From NCBI GenBank assembly GCA_014762635.1, contig JABURR010000098.1, positions 145,503 to 209,502 on the forward strand: DNA of 64,000 nt, written 5' to 3'. Shown here piece by piece: positions 47,433-56,729 of the stretch (the stretch's first letter is position 1; every line of letters starts with the position of its first letter). The notes under the pieces are model-generated. The model was not told where the DNA came from. It saw only the letters and a list, made by a program, of their open reading frames with translations, and made no database searches. The translations under genes were made by a program, and so were the position numbers. Source of the DNA: Paracoccaceae bacterium (GTDB lineage Bacteria; Pseudomonadota; Alphaproteobacteria; Rhodobacterales; Rhodobacteraceae).

Positions 47433-48265
47433 TGACCGATGTGACAATCGGCGCGCTGAGCGTCGGCAACGACCAGCCGCTGACCGTGATCGCAGGCCCC
47501 TGCCAGCTTGAAAGCGCGGACCACGCCCAGATGATCGCAGGCCACATGAAAGAGGTCTGCGCCACCGCCGGGGCGCAGTTCATCTTCAAGGCCAGCTATG
47601 ACAAGGCGAACCGCACCTCGCTCTCGGGCAAGCGCGGCCTCGGGATCGACGCGGGGCTGAAGATCCTCGACGACCTGCGCAAGGCGCTGGACGTGCCGGT
47701 GCTGACCGATATCCATACCGCTGAACAATGCAAGGACGCCGCCGCGGCGGTGGACGTGATCCAGATCCCCGCCTTCCTCTGCCGCCAGACGGACCTTCTG
47801 CTGGCCGCGGGCGAAACTGGCGCCGTGGTCAACGTGAAGAAGGGCCAGTTTCTTGCGCCCTGGGACATGAAGAACGTGGTCGCCAAGATCGAAAGTACCG
47901 GCAACCGCCGCATCCTGCTGACCGAGCGCGGCGTCAGCTTCGGCTACAACACGCTTGTCGCCGACATGCGCAGCCTGCCCGAGATGATGAAAACAGGCTA
48001 CCCGGTGGTGATGGACGCCACCCATTCGGTGCAGCAGCCGGGCGGTCAGGGCGGCTCCTCCGGCGGGCAGCGCGAATTCGCCCCGGTGATGGCGCGGGCC
48101 GCGGTGTCGCTGGGCATCGCCTCGGTCTTCATCGAGACGCATGAGGACCCGGACAACGCCCCCTCGGACGGGCCGAACATGATCCCGCTCGACCAGATGG
48201 GCGCGCTGGTGCAAAGCCTGATGCAGTTCGACGCGCTGGCCAAGGCCGACCCGATCCGCCTCTGA
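47429..48265 (+). CDS. kdsA: 3-deoxy-8-phosphooctulonate synthase
   Basis: 278 residues. It condenses phosphoenolpyruvate with arabinose-5-phosphate to Kdo-8-phosphate. Motifs are TVIAGPCQLESADHA, FKASYDKANRTS, RGVSFGYNTLVADMRS and VMDATHSVQQPG. The coupling to kpsT/kpsE by overlap fits a Kdo-linked capsule, as group 2 capsules are anchored through poly-Kdo, besides a role in lipopolysaccharide. Two adjacent ATGs (47429 and 47432) are possible starts. Confidence 0.95.
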   Translation: MMTDVTIGALSVGNDQPLTVIAGPCQLESADHAQMIAGHMKEVCATAGAQFIFKASYDKANRTSLSGKRGLGIDAGLKILDDLRKALDVPVLTDIHTAEQCKDAAAAVDVIQIPAFLCRQTDLLLAAGETGAVVNVKKGQFLAPWDMKNVVAKIESTGNRRILLTERGVSFGYNTLVADMRSLPEMMKTGYPVVMDATHSVQQPGGQGGSSGGQREFAPVMARAAVSLGIASVFIETHEDPDNAPSDGPNMIPLDQMGALVQSLMQFDALAKADPIRL

Positions 48266-48370
48266 TCCAAGCCGACTTCGCGCTTCGGCAACCCGCCACG
48301 CCAAAGCGCAGATTTTTCCATCAACGGGGCTTGCAGAGTTTTCCCGGACCCAGTAATTACCCCGCACCGT

Positions 48371-48445
48371 TGGGGTGTAGCCAAGTGGTAAGGCAGCGGT
48401 TTTTGGTACCGTGTACCGTAGGTTCGAATCCTACCACCCCAGCCA
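48371..48445 (+). tRNA. tRNA-Gln (anticodon TTG)
   Basis: Full cloverleaf: acceptor TGGGGTG (48371-48377) with CACCCCA (48435-48441), anticodon stem GCGGT/ACCGT around loop TTTTGGT with anticodon TTG at 48403-48405, and T-loop GGTTCGAATCC. The 3' GCCA is encoded. An accessory island lies downstream of it. Confidence 0.95.
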
Positions 48446-48560
48446 AACACTTCCCTGATTTCAGACGCTGAGAAGTTACCGGTCAATTGCCCCGTGTTTC
48501 CGGGCGCTTGGCGTGCGGCGCTTCGAGCAGAGACACAATCCCGGGCACATCCAAGGCCGG

Positions 48561-48623
48561 TGACCTGCTCCCCTGAAAAGTCCCCGATTTGAGGTTAGCC
48601 TGTTCTCCGACGAAGGAGACAGA
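48561..48623. mobile_element. Possible left-end stub of an IS3-family element
   Basis: The stretch beginning TGACCTGCTCCCCTGAAAAG and ending CGAAGGAGACAGAC looks like the upstream region of IS3-type transposase genes common in Rhodobacterales. It passes straight into IS5-type transposase sequence at about 48624. Recognition is from memory of such ends, and no transposase of that family remains. Confidence 0.3.
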
Positions 48624-49358
48624 CAATGAAGCGTTGAAGCGACGCGGTTCGCCGATGATCTGGTTTGATCCCGAGATGCAATGGCGACCACCTCCGACCG
48701 GCAGGCGTGGCCGCCAGCCAAGCTTCAGCGATGCCGCGATCCAGACCTGCCTGACGATGAAGGTTCTGTTTGGTATGCCGCCGAGGCAGACGACCGGGTT
48801 TGTGCAGAGCCTCCTGCGGCTTGTCGGGCTGGACTGGACAGTGCCGGACTTCAGCACATTGTGCTGACGCCAGCGTACGCTGAACGTGGCTATCCCCCAC
48901 CGCGGTGGAAAGGGTCCGCTGAACCTGCTCATTGATAGCACTGGCATCAAGGCCGAGGGCGAAGGCGAGTGGAATGCCCGCAAGCACGGAGGCCTCAGGC
49001 GCCGCATCTGGCGCAAGATACACATCGGGATAGACGAGGAAACGCTGGAGGTCCGGGCGGTCGAGATCACCCGAAACGAGGCGGTGCGTGCGACCCGGTA
49101 TCTGGGCAAGGCGTTGTGGCGACGATGGAGCGGATACCACCGTCGGAGCCGTGTCGAGGCAAAGATGAACTGCATCAAGCTGCTCGGCCGATCCCTCATG
49201 GGGCCCACGACTTCCATCGCCAGGTCGCCGAGCTGCAGGTCCGCATCGCCGTACTGAACGGCTACACCGCGCTTGGCATACCTATCACTGAGGCCGTAGG
49301 ATAAATCCGTCCGGGGAAAGGGAAACTGTGGTCAGGCCCCGATTTGTGCAACAAGGCC
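48624..49358 (+). pseudogene. Decayed IS5-family (IS903-like) transposase and right end, copy 1
   Basis: Clearly homologous to copy 2 at 60588-61636 (for example LTMKVLFGM.LRQTTGFV, STGIK.EGEGEWNARKHGG). Damage: the 5' end and left inverted repeat are missing; a nonsense codon (TGA 48865-48867) replaces Ser-Arg; about 200 bases are deleted after VEIT, removing the second catalytic Asp; and a frameshift lies near 49200. The right inverted repeat survives at about 49341-49358 (ATTTGTGCAACAAGGCC). Not functional. It marks the left boundary of the island. Confidence 0.85.
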
Positions 49359-49361
49359 CAT

Positions 49362-49958
49362 CTACCCTATCACGAAGTTGATCCCGACTCCGACTGCAAG
49401 ACCAACAAGAAACCATGCGATCCGGTCAATCAGGGGAATATGCTCGGCAAGTGCCGATGCTTGAACTGCGGCCATCGCGGCAGACTTGACCTCTGCCTCA
49501 TCGGTGGCCGCTCGTTTGGCACCGGTCAATACGTCGGAAAAGGCCGCGAAGAAATCATCGGCTGTCTTCTTGGCAACGCCCTGGATCAGGCGGCCACCGA
49601 CGCTGGCCAGCTTTCCGCCGATATCCGCATCGGCGATATAAGTCAGACGTGTGCCGTCACCCTCCTCGGCAAGCGATATCCGCGCCTCTCCTTTGGCGAA
49701 ACCGGCTGGCCCGCCCTGCCCGCGCCCGCGCAGCGTGTAGGATACCGGCGGGTTCAGATCGGCCAGTTCCACCTTGCCCTTGAACGTGGCCGAAACCGGC
49801 CCGGCCTTGGCGACGACAGTGGCGGTGAATTCGCACTGGCCTGTCCGCTCCATGGCCTGACACCCCGGAATGGCCTGCGCCAGGATCGCGGGGTCGTTCA
49901 GGCCGTGCCAAACCTTTTCGCGGTTGGCGGGTATCAGGTAGCTCCCCTCAAACCGCAT
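49362..49958 (-). CDS. CoxG-type SRPBCC protein (CO dehydrogenase subunit G family)
   Basis: 198 residues from ATG 49958, preceded by GGAGGCGGGG. It starts MRFEGSYLIPANREKVWHGL and contains LAQAIPGCQAMERTG, the CoxG START-like domain (1-150). The C-terminus has one membrane span (IAWFLVGLAVGVGINFVI) that may anchor it inside the membrane. CoxG proteins help recruit or mature molybdenum hydroxylases; some bind quinone. It is last in the Mo-hydroxylase operon and begins inside the end of the dehydrogenase gene. Confidence 0.88.
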   Translation of the reverse strand: MRFEGSYLIPANREKVWHGLNDPAILAQAIPGCQAMERTGQCEFTATVVAKAGPVSATFKGKVELADLNPPVSYTLRGRGQGGPAGFAKGEARISLAEEGDGTRLTYIADADIGGKLASVGGRLIQGVAKKTADDFFAAFSDVLTGAKRAATDEAEVKSAAMAAVQASALAEHIPLIDRIAWFLVGLAVGVGINFVIG

Positions 49959-50853
49959 CCCCGCCTCCCGTGAGTTCTGCGTAGACGCGATAAAGCGCTT
50001 GGGTGCCGTCCTCTCCGAAACCGCCATCGACAAGCTTCTGATAAAGACCACGCGCGAGCGCCAACCCCGGCAGATCCAAACCCATACTCTCGGCCTCGCT
50101 CAGAGCGATGGTCATGTCCTTTACAAAGTGATGCACGAAGAAGCCGGGCGAGTAATCATCGGCGATTATCTTCGGCCCGAGCCCGTTCAGTAGGAAGCTT
50201 GACGCCGCGCCCGTAGCGATCACGCTCAGGACGCGGGTGCGGTCCAGACCAGCGGCCTCAGCGTAGCGGAGGCTTTCGCAGACAGCCATCATATTCGAGG
50301 CGATCGCGATCTGGTTGGCCATCTTGGTGTGCTGTCCCGCGCCAGCGTCGCCCAGATGCGCGATTGCGCTACCCATGACCTGGAAAAGCTGCATCGCGAA
50401 CTCAAAGGCCTGCTCCGAGCCGCCAACCATGATCGCCAATTTGCCTTCGCGGGCGCCGATGTCTCCGCCCGATACCGGTGCATCCAATGCCGACAGGCCC
50501 CGTTCGGCAGCCGCCTCGGCGATCCGGCGCGCCAACGCCGGGCTTGAGGTCGTCATATCGATCAGGACCGCGCCCTCGCGAGCGCGTTCGAGAATTCCAC
50601 CCGGTGCGAGGTAGATCTCTTCCACATCCTTGGGATACCCGACAATCGTGATGACTATGTCGCTGGCAGCGGCCACCTCGCCCGGGCTGTCCTTCCAGAC
50701 CGCCCCCTTGGCCAGCAACCCCTCTGCCTTGGACCGCGTGCGATTGTAGACGCAAAGCGCGTGCCCGGCGGCCAGGATATGCCCCGCCATGCTTTGTCCC
50801 ATGATCCCGAGGCCGATGAAACCGACGTTCAGCTTCTTCGTCGAGGTGTCCAT
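49948..50853 (-). CDS. 3-hydroxyisobutyrate dehydrogenase-family NAD(P)-dependent oxidoreductase
   Basis: 301 residues. Rossmann motif GFIGLGIMGQSMAGHIL, substrate motif LDAPVSGGDIGAREG and catalytic Lys region GAGQHTKMANQ are all present. The family includes 3-hydroxyisobutyrate dehydrogenase and tartronate semialdehyde (2-hydroxy-3-oxopropionate) reductase. In this cluster it probably reduces or oxidises a small hydroxyacid made in the degradation pathway (inference). It overlaps coxG by 11 bases. Confidence 0.9.
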   Translation of the reverse strand: MDTSTKKLNVGFIGLGIMGQSMAGHILAAGHALCVYNRTRSKAEGLLAKGAVWKDSPGEVAAASDIVITIVGYPKDVEEIYLAPGGILERAREGAVLIDMTTSSPALARRIAEAAAERGLSALDAPVSGGDIGAREGKLAIMVGGSEQAFEFAMQLFQVMGSAIAHLGDAGAGQHTKMANQIAIASNMMAVCESLRYAEAAGLDRTRVLSVIATGAASSFLLNGLGPKIIADDYSPGFFVHHFVKDMTIALSEAESMGLDLPGLALARGLYQKLVDGGFGEDGTQALYRVYAELTGGGDAV

Positions 50854-50901
50854 TTCGTGCCGTCCCTTCCAATTTTCGGAGGTGTCTTCGTGAGTGGTGA
50901 C

Positions 50902-53280
50902 TTAAAACTTCGGCCCGCCGCTCTTTTCGGCAGATCGCAAATGCGCCCGGATCGACTGCGGTGAAAGCGGCATCTTCTCGACCGAGATCCCAAGTGGGGC
51001 GAGGGCGTCATTGACCGCCCCGGCGATCACGCCGATAGCGCCCATGATACCGCCCTCGGCCATGCCCTTGATGCCAGCCGGGGTACGGCCGTTGGGCGTG
51101 TGCATGGGAATGATTTCTATATTCGGCAGCTCGCAGGCGGTCGCTACCATGTAGTCGGCTAGGGTCGCGCTCTGGTTCTGGCCGTTTTCATCATAGACGA
51201 CCTGCTCGAACAGCGCACCGCTCAGGCCCATCGCGACCGCACCCTGCTGTTGGCCACGAACCACGACCGGGTTCAGCACCGTGCCGCAATCCTCGGCCAC
51301 CAGATATCTTTGGATGCGGATCATCCCCGTTTCCGGGTCGATTTCGACCTCACAGGCATGGGTCGCGTTGGAATAGGTCATCGGCGGCGGGTCGTAGGTC
51401 AACGACACATCCAACCCGGGCTTTACCCCGGAGGGCAAAGAGAGCGGGTCCAGATAGGCTCGGCGGGCCACATCGGCAAGGCCGATCCCCGTCGACTGCC
51501 AATCCCCGGTCAATTGTCGCTCGACTTCACCCTCGTGAAGGCGCAGCCCCTGCATGTCATTCAAATTCAGCATGTGGGCCGCAATCGTCAGGATCTTTTC
51601 CTGTGCCTTTTGCGCGCAGAGATACAACGTCCCGCCACCAGCCGTTGCGCCACGACCGCCGCGACTTCCCATTCCGTATGGCGCCACATCGGTGTTGCCC
51701 ATGTGCACCCTGACCTGATCGGGTGACACACCCAGTCCCTCGGCGACGGCCTGGGCCAATGGCGTTTCATAGCCCTGTCCCGAGCCCATCAAACCGACCG
51801 AGGCATTGACCACACCCGAAGGTTCGATCCGAACCCAGGCCGCTTCATGGCCCGAGCCGGGGATCCCGGCCGCCTTGTAGAAGCCGGATCCATAGGTGGT
51901 GGATTCCACCACCGTGCACAACCCCAGTCCAAGAAGGCGCCCCTCTGCCTTGGCCTCCGCCTGCCGTGTGCGGAAGGTCGGCACATCAATCGCCCCAGCC
52001 GCGGCCTCGAGAGTCTCCAGCGGCGTCACGTCCTCCAGAATCTCGCCTGTGGGCATGGTGAAGGGAAGATCGGAAGCCCGGATCGCGTTCACTCTGCGCA
52101 CCTCAAGCGGGTCAAGGCCCAGTTCCCGGGCGATCGAGTCGATGGTTCCTTCCATCACCCAACTCGTGATCGCCATTGGCGCGCGCATCGGCCCGTTGCC
52201 GCACTTGTTGGTCAGAACCACTTTCACGTCGAAGGCATAATTGGAAATTCGGTAGGGCCCTGTGAGGATCATCGCGATCACCCGCGCCATATAGTTGGCA
52301 GGGTAAAAGCAGTAGGCCCCGAAATCCTCGGTCAGTTCCAGTTCCAGTCCGAGAACCCGGCCATCCGCGGTGACAGCCGCACGGGTCAAGCAGCGGGTTT
52401 CCCGCGCGTGGCTGGCGGCCATCAGGTTTTCCATCCGGTCTTCGCGCCAGCGCACCGGCCGACCAAGGTGGCGGGCCAGCGCCGCCACGGTCAGCTCCTC
52501 GCGGTAGAGCGCGATCTTCTGGCCGAAGCCGCCGCCGATATCCGGCGAGATCACCGTGACCTGAGTTTCGGACAGGCCCAACCGTGCGGCAAGCTGGCCG
52601 CGCATCGGATGCGGTACCTGAGTACCGATGTGCATCGTGAGATGCGATTGTCCGCCATCCCAGTCCGCAAGGCAGCCACGTGTTTCCATCGGAACATGGG
52701 TATGGCGGTGCAGGTCGAAGCGGGACTCGACGACGCGCGCGGCCCCGGACCGGGCACCAGCCACGTCGCCCGCGCTGAAACTCTGATGCGACACGAGGTT
52801 GCTGGGCAGAGTCTCGTCTACAAGCGGTGCATCGGGCGCGAGCGCATCGACGGCATCGATGGCACAGGGCAGCGCGTCCCACTCGACTTCGACCAGTTCC
52901 GCGGCATCCTCGGCAATGTATCGGTCACGCGCCACCACAACCGCGACCGGGTCGCCGTGGAATCGCACCTTGTCGACTGGAAGTGTCGTCATTTCGACCG
53001 GGTGCAACCCCTCGATCGGTGGCGCAAGGCGTAGCGGGGTGGTCCATTGCGCGAGATCGCGCCCGGTAAACACCCCGACCACGCCCGAAAGGGCACATGC
53101 CTCCCCCGCGTGGATGGCCTTGATACGCGCATGAGCATGCGGGGACCGCACGAACGCCACATGGAGCGCACCGGGAAGCTTGATGTCGTCGAGATAACGC
53201 CCCTGGCCGGTCAGGAATCTGAAGTCTTCGCGCCGGGGCAGCGCCTTGCCGATATGAGAAAATTCCAGCGCGTCCGTCAT
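50902..53280 (-). CDS. Molybdenum hydroxylase large subunit (CoxL/xanthine dehydrogenase family)
   Basis: 792 residues from ATG 53280, which overlaps the small-subunit stop (ATGA). It is the molybdopterin-cytosine-dinucleotide subunit of a three-part hydroxylase. SPDIGGGFGQK (245-255) is the first Moco contact, and the catalytic Glu is about 742 in GIKGMAEGG. The active-site loop (357-369) reads TNKCGNGPMRAPM. Form I CO dehydrogenase has AYRCSFR there and form II has AYRGAGR, so this is not a typical CO dehydrogenase. The substrate is more likely an aldehyde, N-heterocycle or other organic compound. Confidence 0.92.
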   Translation of the reverse strand: MTDALEFSHIGKALPRREDFRFLTGQGRYLDDIKLPGALHVAFVRSPHAHARIKAIHAGEACALSGVVGVFTGRDLAQWTTPLRLAPPIEGLHPVEMTTLPVDKVRFHGDPVAVVVARDRYIAEDAAELVEVEWDALPCAIDAVDALAPDAPLVDETLPSNLVSHQSFSAGDVAGARSGAARVVESRFDLHRHTHVPMETRGCLADWDGGQSHLTMHIGTQVPHPMRGQLAARLGLSETQVTVISPDIGGGFGQKIALYREELTVAALARHLGRPVRWREDRMENLMAASHARETRCLTRAAVTADGRVLGLELELTEDFGAYCFYPANYMARVIAMILTGPYRISNYAFDVKVVLTNKCGNGPMRAPMAITSWVMEGTIDSIARELGLDPLEVRRVNAIRASDLPFTMPTGEILEDVTPLETLEAAAGAIDVPTFRTRQAEAKAEGRLLGLGLCTVVESTTYGSGFYKAAGIPGSGHEAAWVRIEPSGVVNASVGLMGSGQGYETPLAQAVAEGLGVSPDQVRVHMGNTDVAPYGMGSRGGRGATAGGGTLYLCAQKAQEKILTIAAHMLNLNDMQGLRLHEGEVERQLTGDWQSTGIGLADVARRAYLDPLSLPSGVKPGLDVSLTYDPPPMTYSNATHACEVEIDPETGMIRIQRYLVAEDCGTVLNPVVVRGQQQGAVAMGLSGALFEQVVYDENGQNQSATLADYMVATACELPNIEIIPMHTPNGRTPAGIKGMAEGGIMGAIGVIAGAVNDALAPLGISVEKMPLSPQSIRAHLRSAEKSGGPKF

Positions 53281-53765
53281 ACCTGCGCCTCTTCCCGCAT
53301 CTCGGATGCCGCCTTCAAAACGGCTGACACGATATTCTGGTAACCGGTACAACGGCAAAGGTTGCCGGACAGAACATCGCGTACTTCATCCTCGGTGGGT
53401 TCGGGGTTGTCGCGCAAATAGGCCTCGAATGTCATAACGATCCCAGCGGTGCAGAAGCCGCACTGGAGGCCGTGCTCCTCGTGGAGTGCGCGCTGAAGCG
53501 GCTTCAGCTCGCCGTCGGCAGCCATGGCCTCAATCGTCCTCAGTTCGTGGCCTTCCATCTGGACCGCGTAGCTCAAGCAGGCCCGCGCCGGCTGGCCATC
53601 GACCAGGATCGTGCATGCGCCGCAGACCCCATGCTCGCAGCCGGTATGGGTTCCCGTCAGGTGCAGATCATCCCGCAGGACATCGACCAGCAACTTGCGG
53701 GGTGGGACGCTCACTTCATGCGTTTCGCCGTTCACTGTCAGAAAGATCTGCTTCGTCCCGCTCAT
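53277..53765 (-). CDS. Molybdenum hydroxylase small [2Fe-2S] subunit (CoxS family)
   Basis: 162 residues. It carries two [2Fe-2S] clusters: the plant-type site CEHGVCGACTILVDG with a later Cys (RACLSY), and the all-helical site LQCGFCTAG...GNLCRCTGYQN. It passes electrons from the Mo centre to the FAD subunit. It overlaps both neighbouring hydroxylase genes by 4 bases, which ensures equal synthesis of the three subunits. Confidence 0.95.
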   Translation of the reverse strand: MSGTKQIFLTVNGETHEVSVPPRKLLVDVLRDDLHLTGTHTGCEHGVCGACTILVDGQPARACLSYAVQMEGHELRTIEAMAADGELKPLQRALHEEHGLQCGFCTAGIVMTFEAYLRDNPEPTEDEVRDVLSGNLCRCTGYQNIVSAVLKAASEMREEAQV

Positions 53766-54637
53766 ACGGTTTCTCCAAGGGTTTCAGTGGCCTTTTTCAG
53801 GCTCCGTCGCGACAGCAGATCGACGAGTTCGCGAAGGTATGTGGCGGGGAGCTGGGGTGTATCCTCTGGATCGATCTCGGCTGACGCTTGCGCGGCGAGT
53901 GCCGCAATCATGCCAGCCTGCAACTGATGACCAAATGCCGCCTGCTCCACGACTTCAAGCCGCGCCGGGACGGGACTTACGCCGCCGATCCCGAAGCGAA
54001 GTGACGACACGCGACCAGCGTCGTCCATATCCAGGGCAAGCGCCACGCTGGCCATGGCAAAATCCCCGCGCCTGCGGCTGACAAGGTCAAACGCCCAGCC
54101 CGTCGAGCGGCCCATGGCAGGGAACCGCACCGAGGTCAGGATTTCATCCTCTGCGATATCGACAGTCATGATCGACAGAAAGAAATCCTGCGCGGCAACG
54201 ATGCGCAGCCCCCGCACCGACTTCAGCACGATCTCGGCACCCAAAGTGACGGCAATCAATGGGAGCTGTGCCGCGGGGTCGGCATGAACGAGGCTGCCGC
54301 CCAAGGTGCCGCGCTGCCGGATGGCATAATGCCCGATCGTGTTGGCGGCCTCGGCGAGCAGGGGCAACTCGCGGACGACTTCGGGTGCACTCGCCACCCG
54401 GGCGTGACGAGTCATCGCGCCAATTTCCACCACGCCATCTGCAACCCGGATAAAATCCAGCTCCAAGAGGTCGTTGAGATCGACCAGATGGGCGGGGCGC
54501 GCGATCCTCATATTCATCATCGGCGTCAGGCTTTGCCCACCGCTGATCGGTTTCGCTTCGGTGCCAAAGCGCGCCATCAGCGCCACCGCTTCATCCAGCG
54601 TCGCAACCCGGTGATATGTGAATGCAGCAGGTTTCAT
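53762..54637 (-). CDS. Molybdenum hydroxylase FAD subunit (CoxM family)
   Basis: 291 residues. FAD-binding blocks are AKPISGGQSLTPMMNMR and TIGHYAIRQRGTLGGSLVHADPAAQLP. It accepts electrons from the 2Fe-2S subunit and hands them to an acceptor such as quinone or NAD. It lies 13 bases after the importer ATPase gene, so the hydroxylase probably shares a transcript with the ABC importer, which suggests that the imported compound or a product of it is the substrate. Confidence 0.93.
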   Translation of the reverse strand: MKPAAFTYHRVATLDEAVALMARFGTEAKPISGGQSLTPMMNMRIARPAHLVDLNDLLELDFIRVADGVVEIGAMTRHARVASAPEVVRELPLLAEAANTIGHYAIRQRGTLGGSLVHADPAAQLPLIAVTLGAEIVLKSVRGLRIVAAQDFFLSIMTVDIAEDEILTSVRFPAMGRSTGWAFDLVSRRRGDFAMASVALALDMDDAGRVSSLRFGIGGVSPVPARLEVVEQAAFGHQLQAGMIAALAAQASAEIDPEDTPQLPATYLRELVDLLSRRSLKKATETLGETV

Positions 54638-54650
54638 CCCAGAGGCCCGG

Positions 54651-55751
54651 TCACCAGATCAGCGAAGCGCCACTGTCCTTGTCGAAGACATGCAGGCGGT
54701 TCAGATCGACGGTGAGTGAAACCTCATCCCCCGAAGCATGGCCAATATCCTTGCCGACACGGAAGAACAGCTCATTGCCAAAAAGCTCAAAGCCAAGGAA
54801 CAGATCCGAGCCGACGGGCAGGACCGAATTCACCTTGCCAGTCAGAACCGCCCCGGCCCCGCCGTGCGAACCTTCTTCAACATCCTCGGCGCGGATCCCA
54901 AGCAGGACCGTGAGGCCGTCACAATCGGCGAGTTTCGCAGCCGTTTCAGCCGGAAAGTTGAGTTCCAGTTCACCTTGCACGAAGCGCACCATCTGGTCAT
55001 CGGTGACTTTGATCTGCCCCTCGATGTAGTTGATCGGGGGATTGCCAAGAAACGAAGCCACGAAGGTATTTCGGGGCCGTTCATAGATGTCACCGGGGCT
55101 CCCGATCTGCTGCACCACGCCATCACGCATCACCACGATGCGGTCTGCCAAGGTCAGCGCCTCGGCCTGGTCATGGGTCACGTAGACAAAGGTAGTCTGC
55201 ATTTCCTGATGCAGTTCCTTGATCTCCGCGCGCATCGAAATTCGCAGCGCCGCATCGAGGTTCGACAACGGTTCGTCCATGAGAAAGACGGCCGGTTCTC
55301 GGACCATCGCACGCCCCAAAGCGACGCGCTGCCGCTGGCCGCCCGATAATTGAGAAGGGCGCCGATCAAGCAAATGCTCGATCTCCAGCTTTCGGGCCGC
55401 GTCGCGAACGCGGCGATCAGTCTCTTCACGCGGCGCCCTTCGCATCTGTAGGCCGAAAGCGATATTGTCGTAGACGCTCTTGTGCGGATAGAGCGCATAA
55501 CTTTGAAACACCATCGCCACGTCGCGCTTGTGCGGCGGCATGTAGTTCACCAATTCATCGTCGAACAGAAGCGATCCATCGCTGACTTCTTCGAGGCCCG
55601 CGATCATGTTCAGGGTCGTGGATTTACCACAACCCGACGGCCCCAGCAGGACGAGAAATTCCTTGTCCCGAATTTCGAGGTTGAGGTCCTTAACGGCGTG
55701 GAAACCGTTGGCGTATTTCTTCTCGACGTTCTCGAAACGGATACGTGCCAA
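54651..55751 (-). CDS. Sugar-type ABC importer ATPase (UgpC/MalK family)
   Basis: 366 residues. The ATPase domain has LGPSGCGKSTTLNMIAGL, signature QLSGGQRQRVALGRA and VFLMDEPLSNLDA. A C-terminal OB-fold regulatory domain (from about 240, with LLGIRAEDVE) is typical of MalK/UgpC. It energises the two permeases encoded upstream. Substrates of this family include sugars, polyols and glycerol phosphates. Confidence 0.95.
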   Translation of the reverse strand: MARIRFENVEKKYANGFHAVKDLNLEIRDKEFLVLLGPSGCGKSTTLNMIAGLEEVSDGSLLFDDELVNYMPPHKRDVAMVFQSYALYPHKSVYDNIAFGLQMRRAPREETDRRVRDAARKLEIEHLLDRRPSQLSGGQRQRVALGRAMVREPAVFLMDEPLSNLDAALRISMRAEIKELHQEMQTTFVYVTHDQAEALTLADRIVVMRDGVVQQIGSPGDIYERPRNTFVASFLGNPPINYIEGQIKVTDDQMVRFVQGELELNFPAETAAKLADCDGLTVLLGIRAEDVEEGSHGGAGAVLTGKVNSVLPVGSDLFLGFELFGNELFFRVGKDIGHASGDEVSLTVDLNRLHVFDKDSGASLIW

Positions 55752-55764
55752 GGTTTTGTCCTTT

Positions 55765-56727
55765 CTAGCCTTTGACAGCGCCGGCGGTCAGGCCGGAAAC
55801 GATGTAGCGTTCAAAAACGACCGCCACGATGACGGGCGGCACGATGGCCAGAACCCCTGCGGCATTGATGAACGAGAAGCTGATGGTGAAGTCCGAGGTG
55901 AAAGCCGCAAGCACAATGGGCAGCGTCTGAGACGCCTCCGTCTGGGTGAACATGAGGGCCAGCAGGAATTCGTTCCAACTGGTCAGGAATGTGAACAGCA
56001 CCACCGCCACCAGCGAGGGAAGAGACAGAGGAAGAAAGACACGAAGCAGCGCCTGAAAGCGGGAACAACCATCGACTCGCGCGGCCTTGTCCAACTCGTC
56101 CGGAAGGCCTTCGAAGTATTGCACGAGGATGAATACCGAAAAGGGTACGGTTACCGCCAGATAGGTCAGGACCAGTGATCCGAGGCTATCCAGCATTCCA
56201 AGCTTTCGGATGACCAGGAAGAATGGCACCACGAGCGCGATGTCGGGAATGACCCGCGTGATCAGGATGAAATAGACCGACGCGTCGCGCCCCCAAAACC
56301 GGATCTTGGCCAGTGCGTAGGCCGCGGGTACGCCGACAAGCAGGTTCAGAACCACCACCAAGCTGGCGACGATCAGACTGTTCCACATCGAAGGGATCAG
56401 GTTCTTGGCGGTAGAAGGAATGTATCCCCCCGAGGCCGGGTCCTGACCGCTGCGAGTTTCGTAGGTAATTTCTTCTTCCTCGGTCGCACTGAAGATCGCC
56501 TCGAAATTCTGCAAGGTCGGTTCTTCGGGGATCCAGTGTGGCGGCACCGAGACGATCTCGGCCTCGGTCTGGAAAGAAGAAGATACCAACCAGGTAACGG
56601 GTGCCAAAGCGTATATCGTCAACACCGCCGCCCCCAGCAGGATAACCAGGTGCTGCAGCAATCGCGCAACCTTCTGACGGCGGCGATAGTCGATCCCGCC
56701 GGAGTTGGTTTGAGAAAACTGCGACAT
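55765..56727 (-). CDS. Sugar-type ABC importer permease 2 (MalG-like)
   Basis: 320 residues from ATG 56727, 2 bases after the first permease stop. It has six spans and the EAA loop DELDKAARVDGCSRFQALLRV...LPLSLPSL. A first span (LVILLGAAVLTIYALAPVTW) follows a basic N-terminus. An Asp/Glu-rich periplasmic segment (around IFSATEEEEITYETRSGQD) is somewhat longer than in MalG. It forms the channel with the permease encoded upstream. Confidence 0.92.
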   Translation of the reverse strand: MSQFSQTNSGGIDYRRRQKVARLLQHLVILLGAAVLTIYALAPVTWLVSSSFQTEAEIVSVPPHWIPEEPTLQNFEAIFSATEEEEITYETRSGQDPASGGYIPSTAKNLIPSMWNSLIVASLVVVLNLLVGVPAAYALAKIRFWGRDASVYFILITRVIPDIALVVPFFLVIRKLGMLDSLGSLVLTYLAVTVPFSVFILVQYFEGLPDELDKAARVDGCSRFQALLRVFLPLSLPSLVAVVLFTFLTSWNEFLLALMFTQTEASQTLPIVLAAFTSDFTISFSFINAAGVLAIVPPVIVAVVFERYIVSGLTAGAVKG

Positions 56728-56729
56728 GA

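Noticed and set aside
49362..54637. Aerobic CO dehydrogenase operon (coxMSL)
   Set aside because: The large subunit lacks both the form I and form II active-site loops, and CoxDEF genes are absent nearby.
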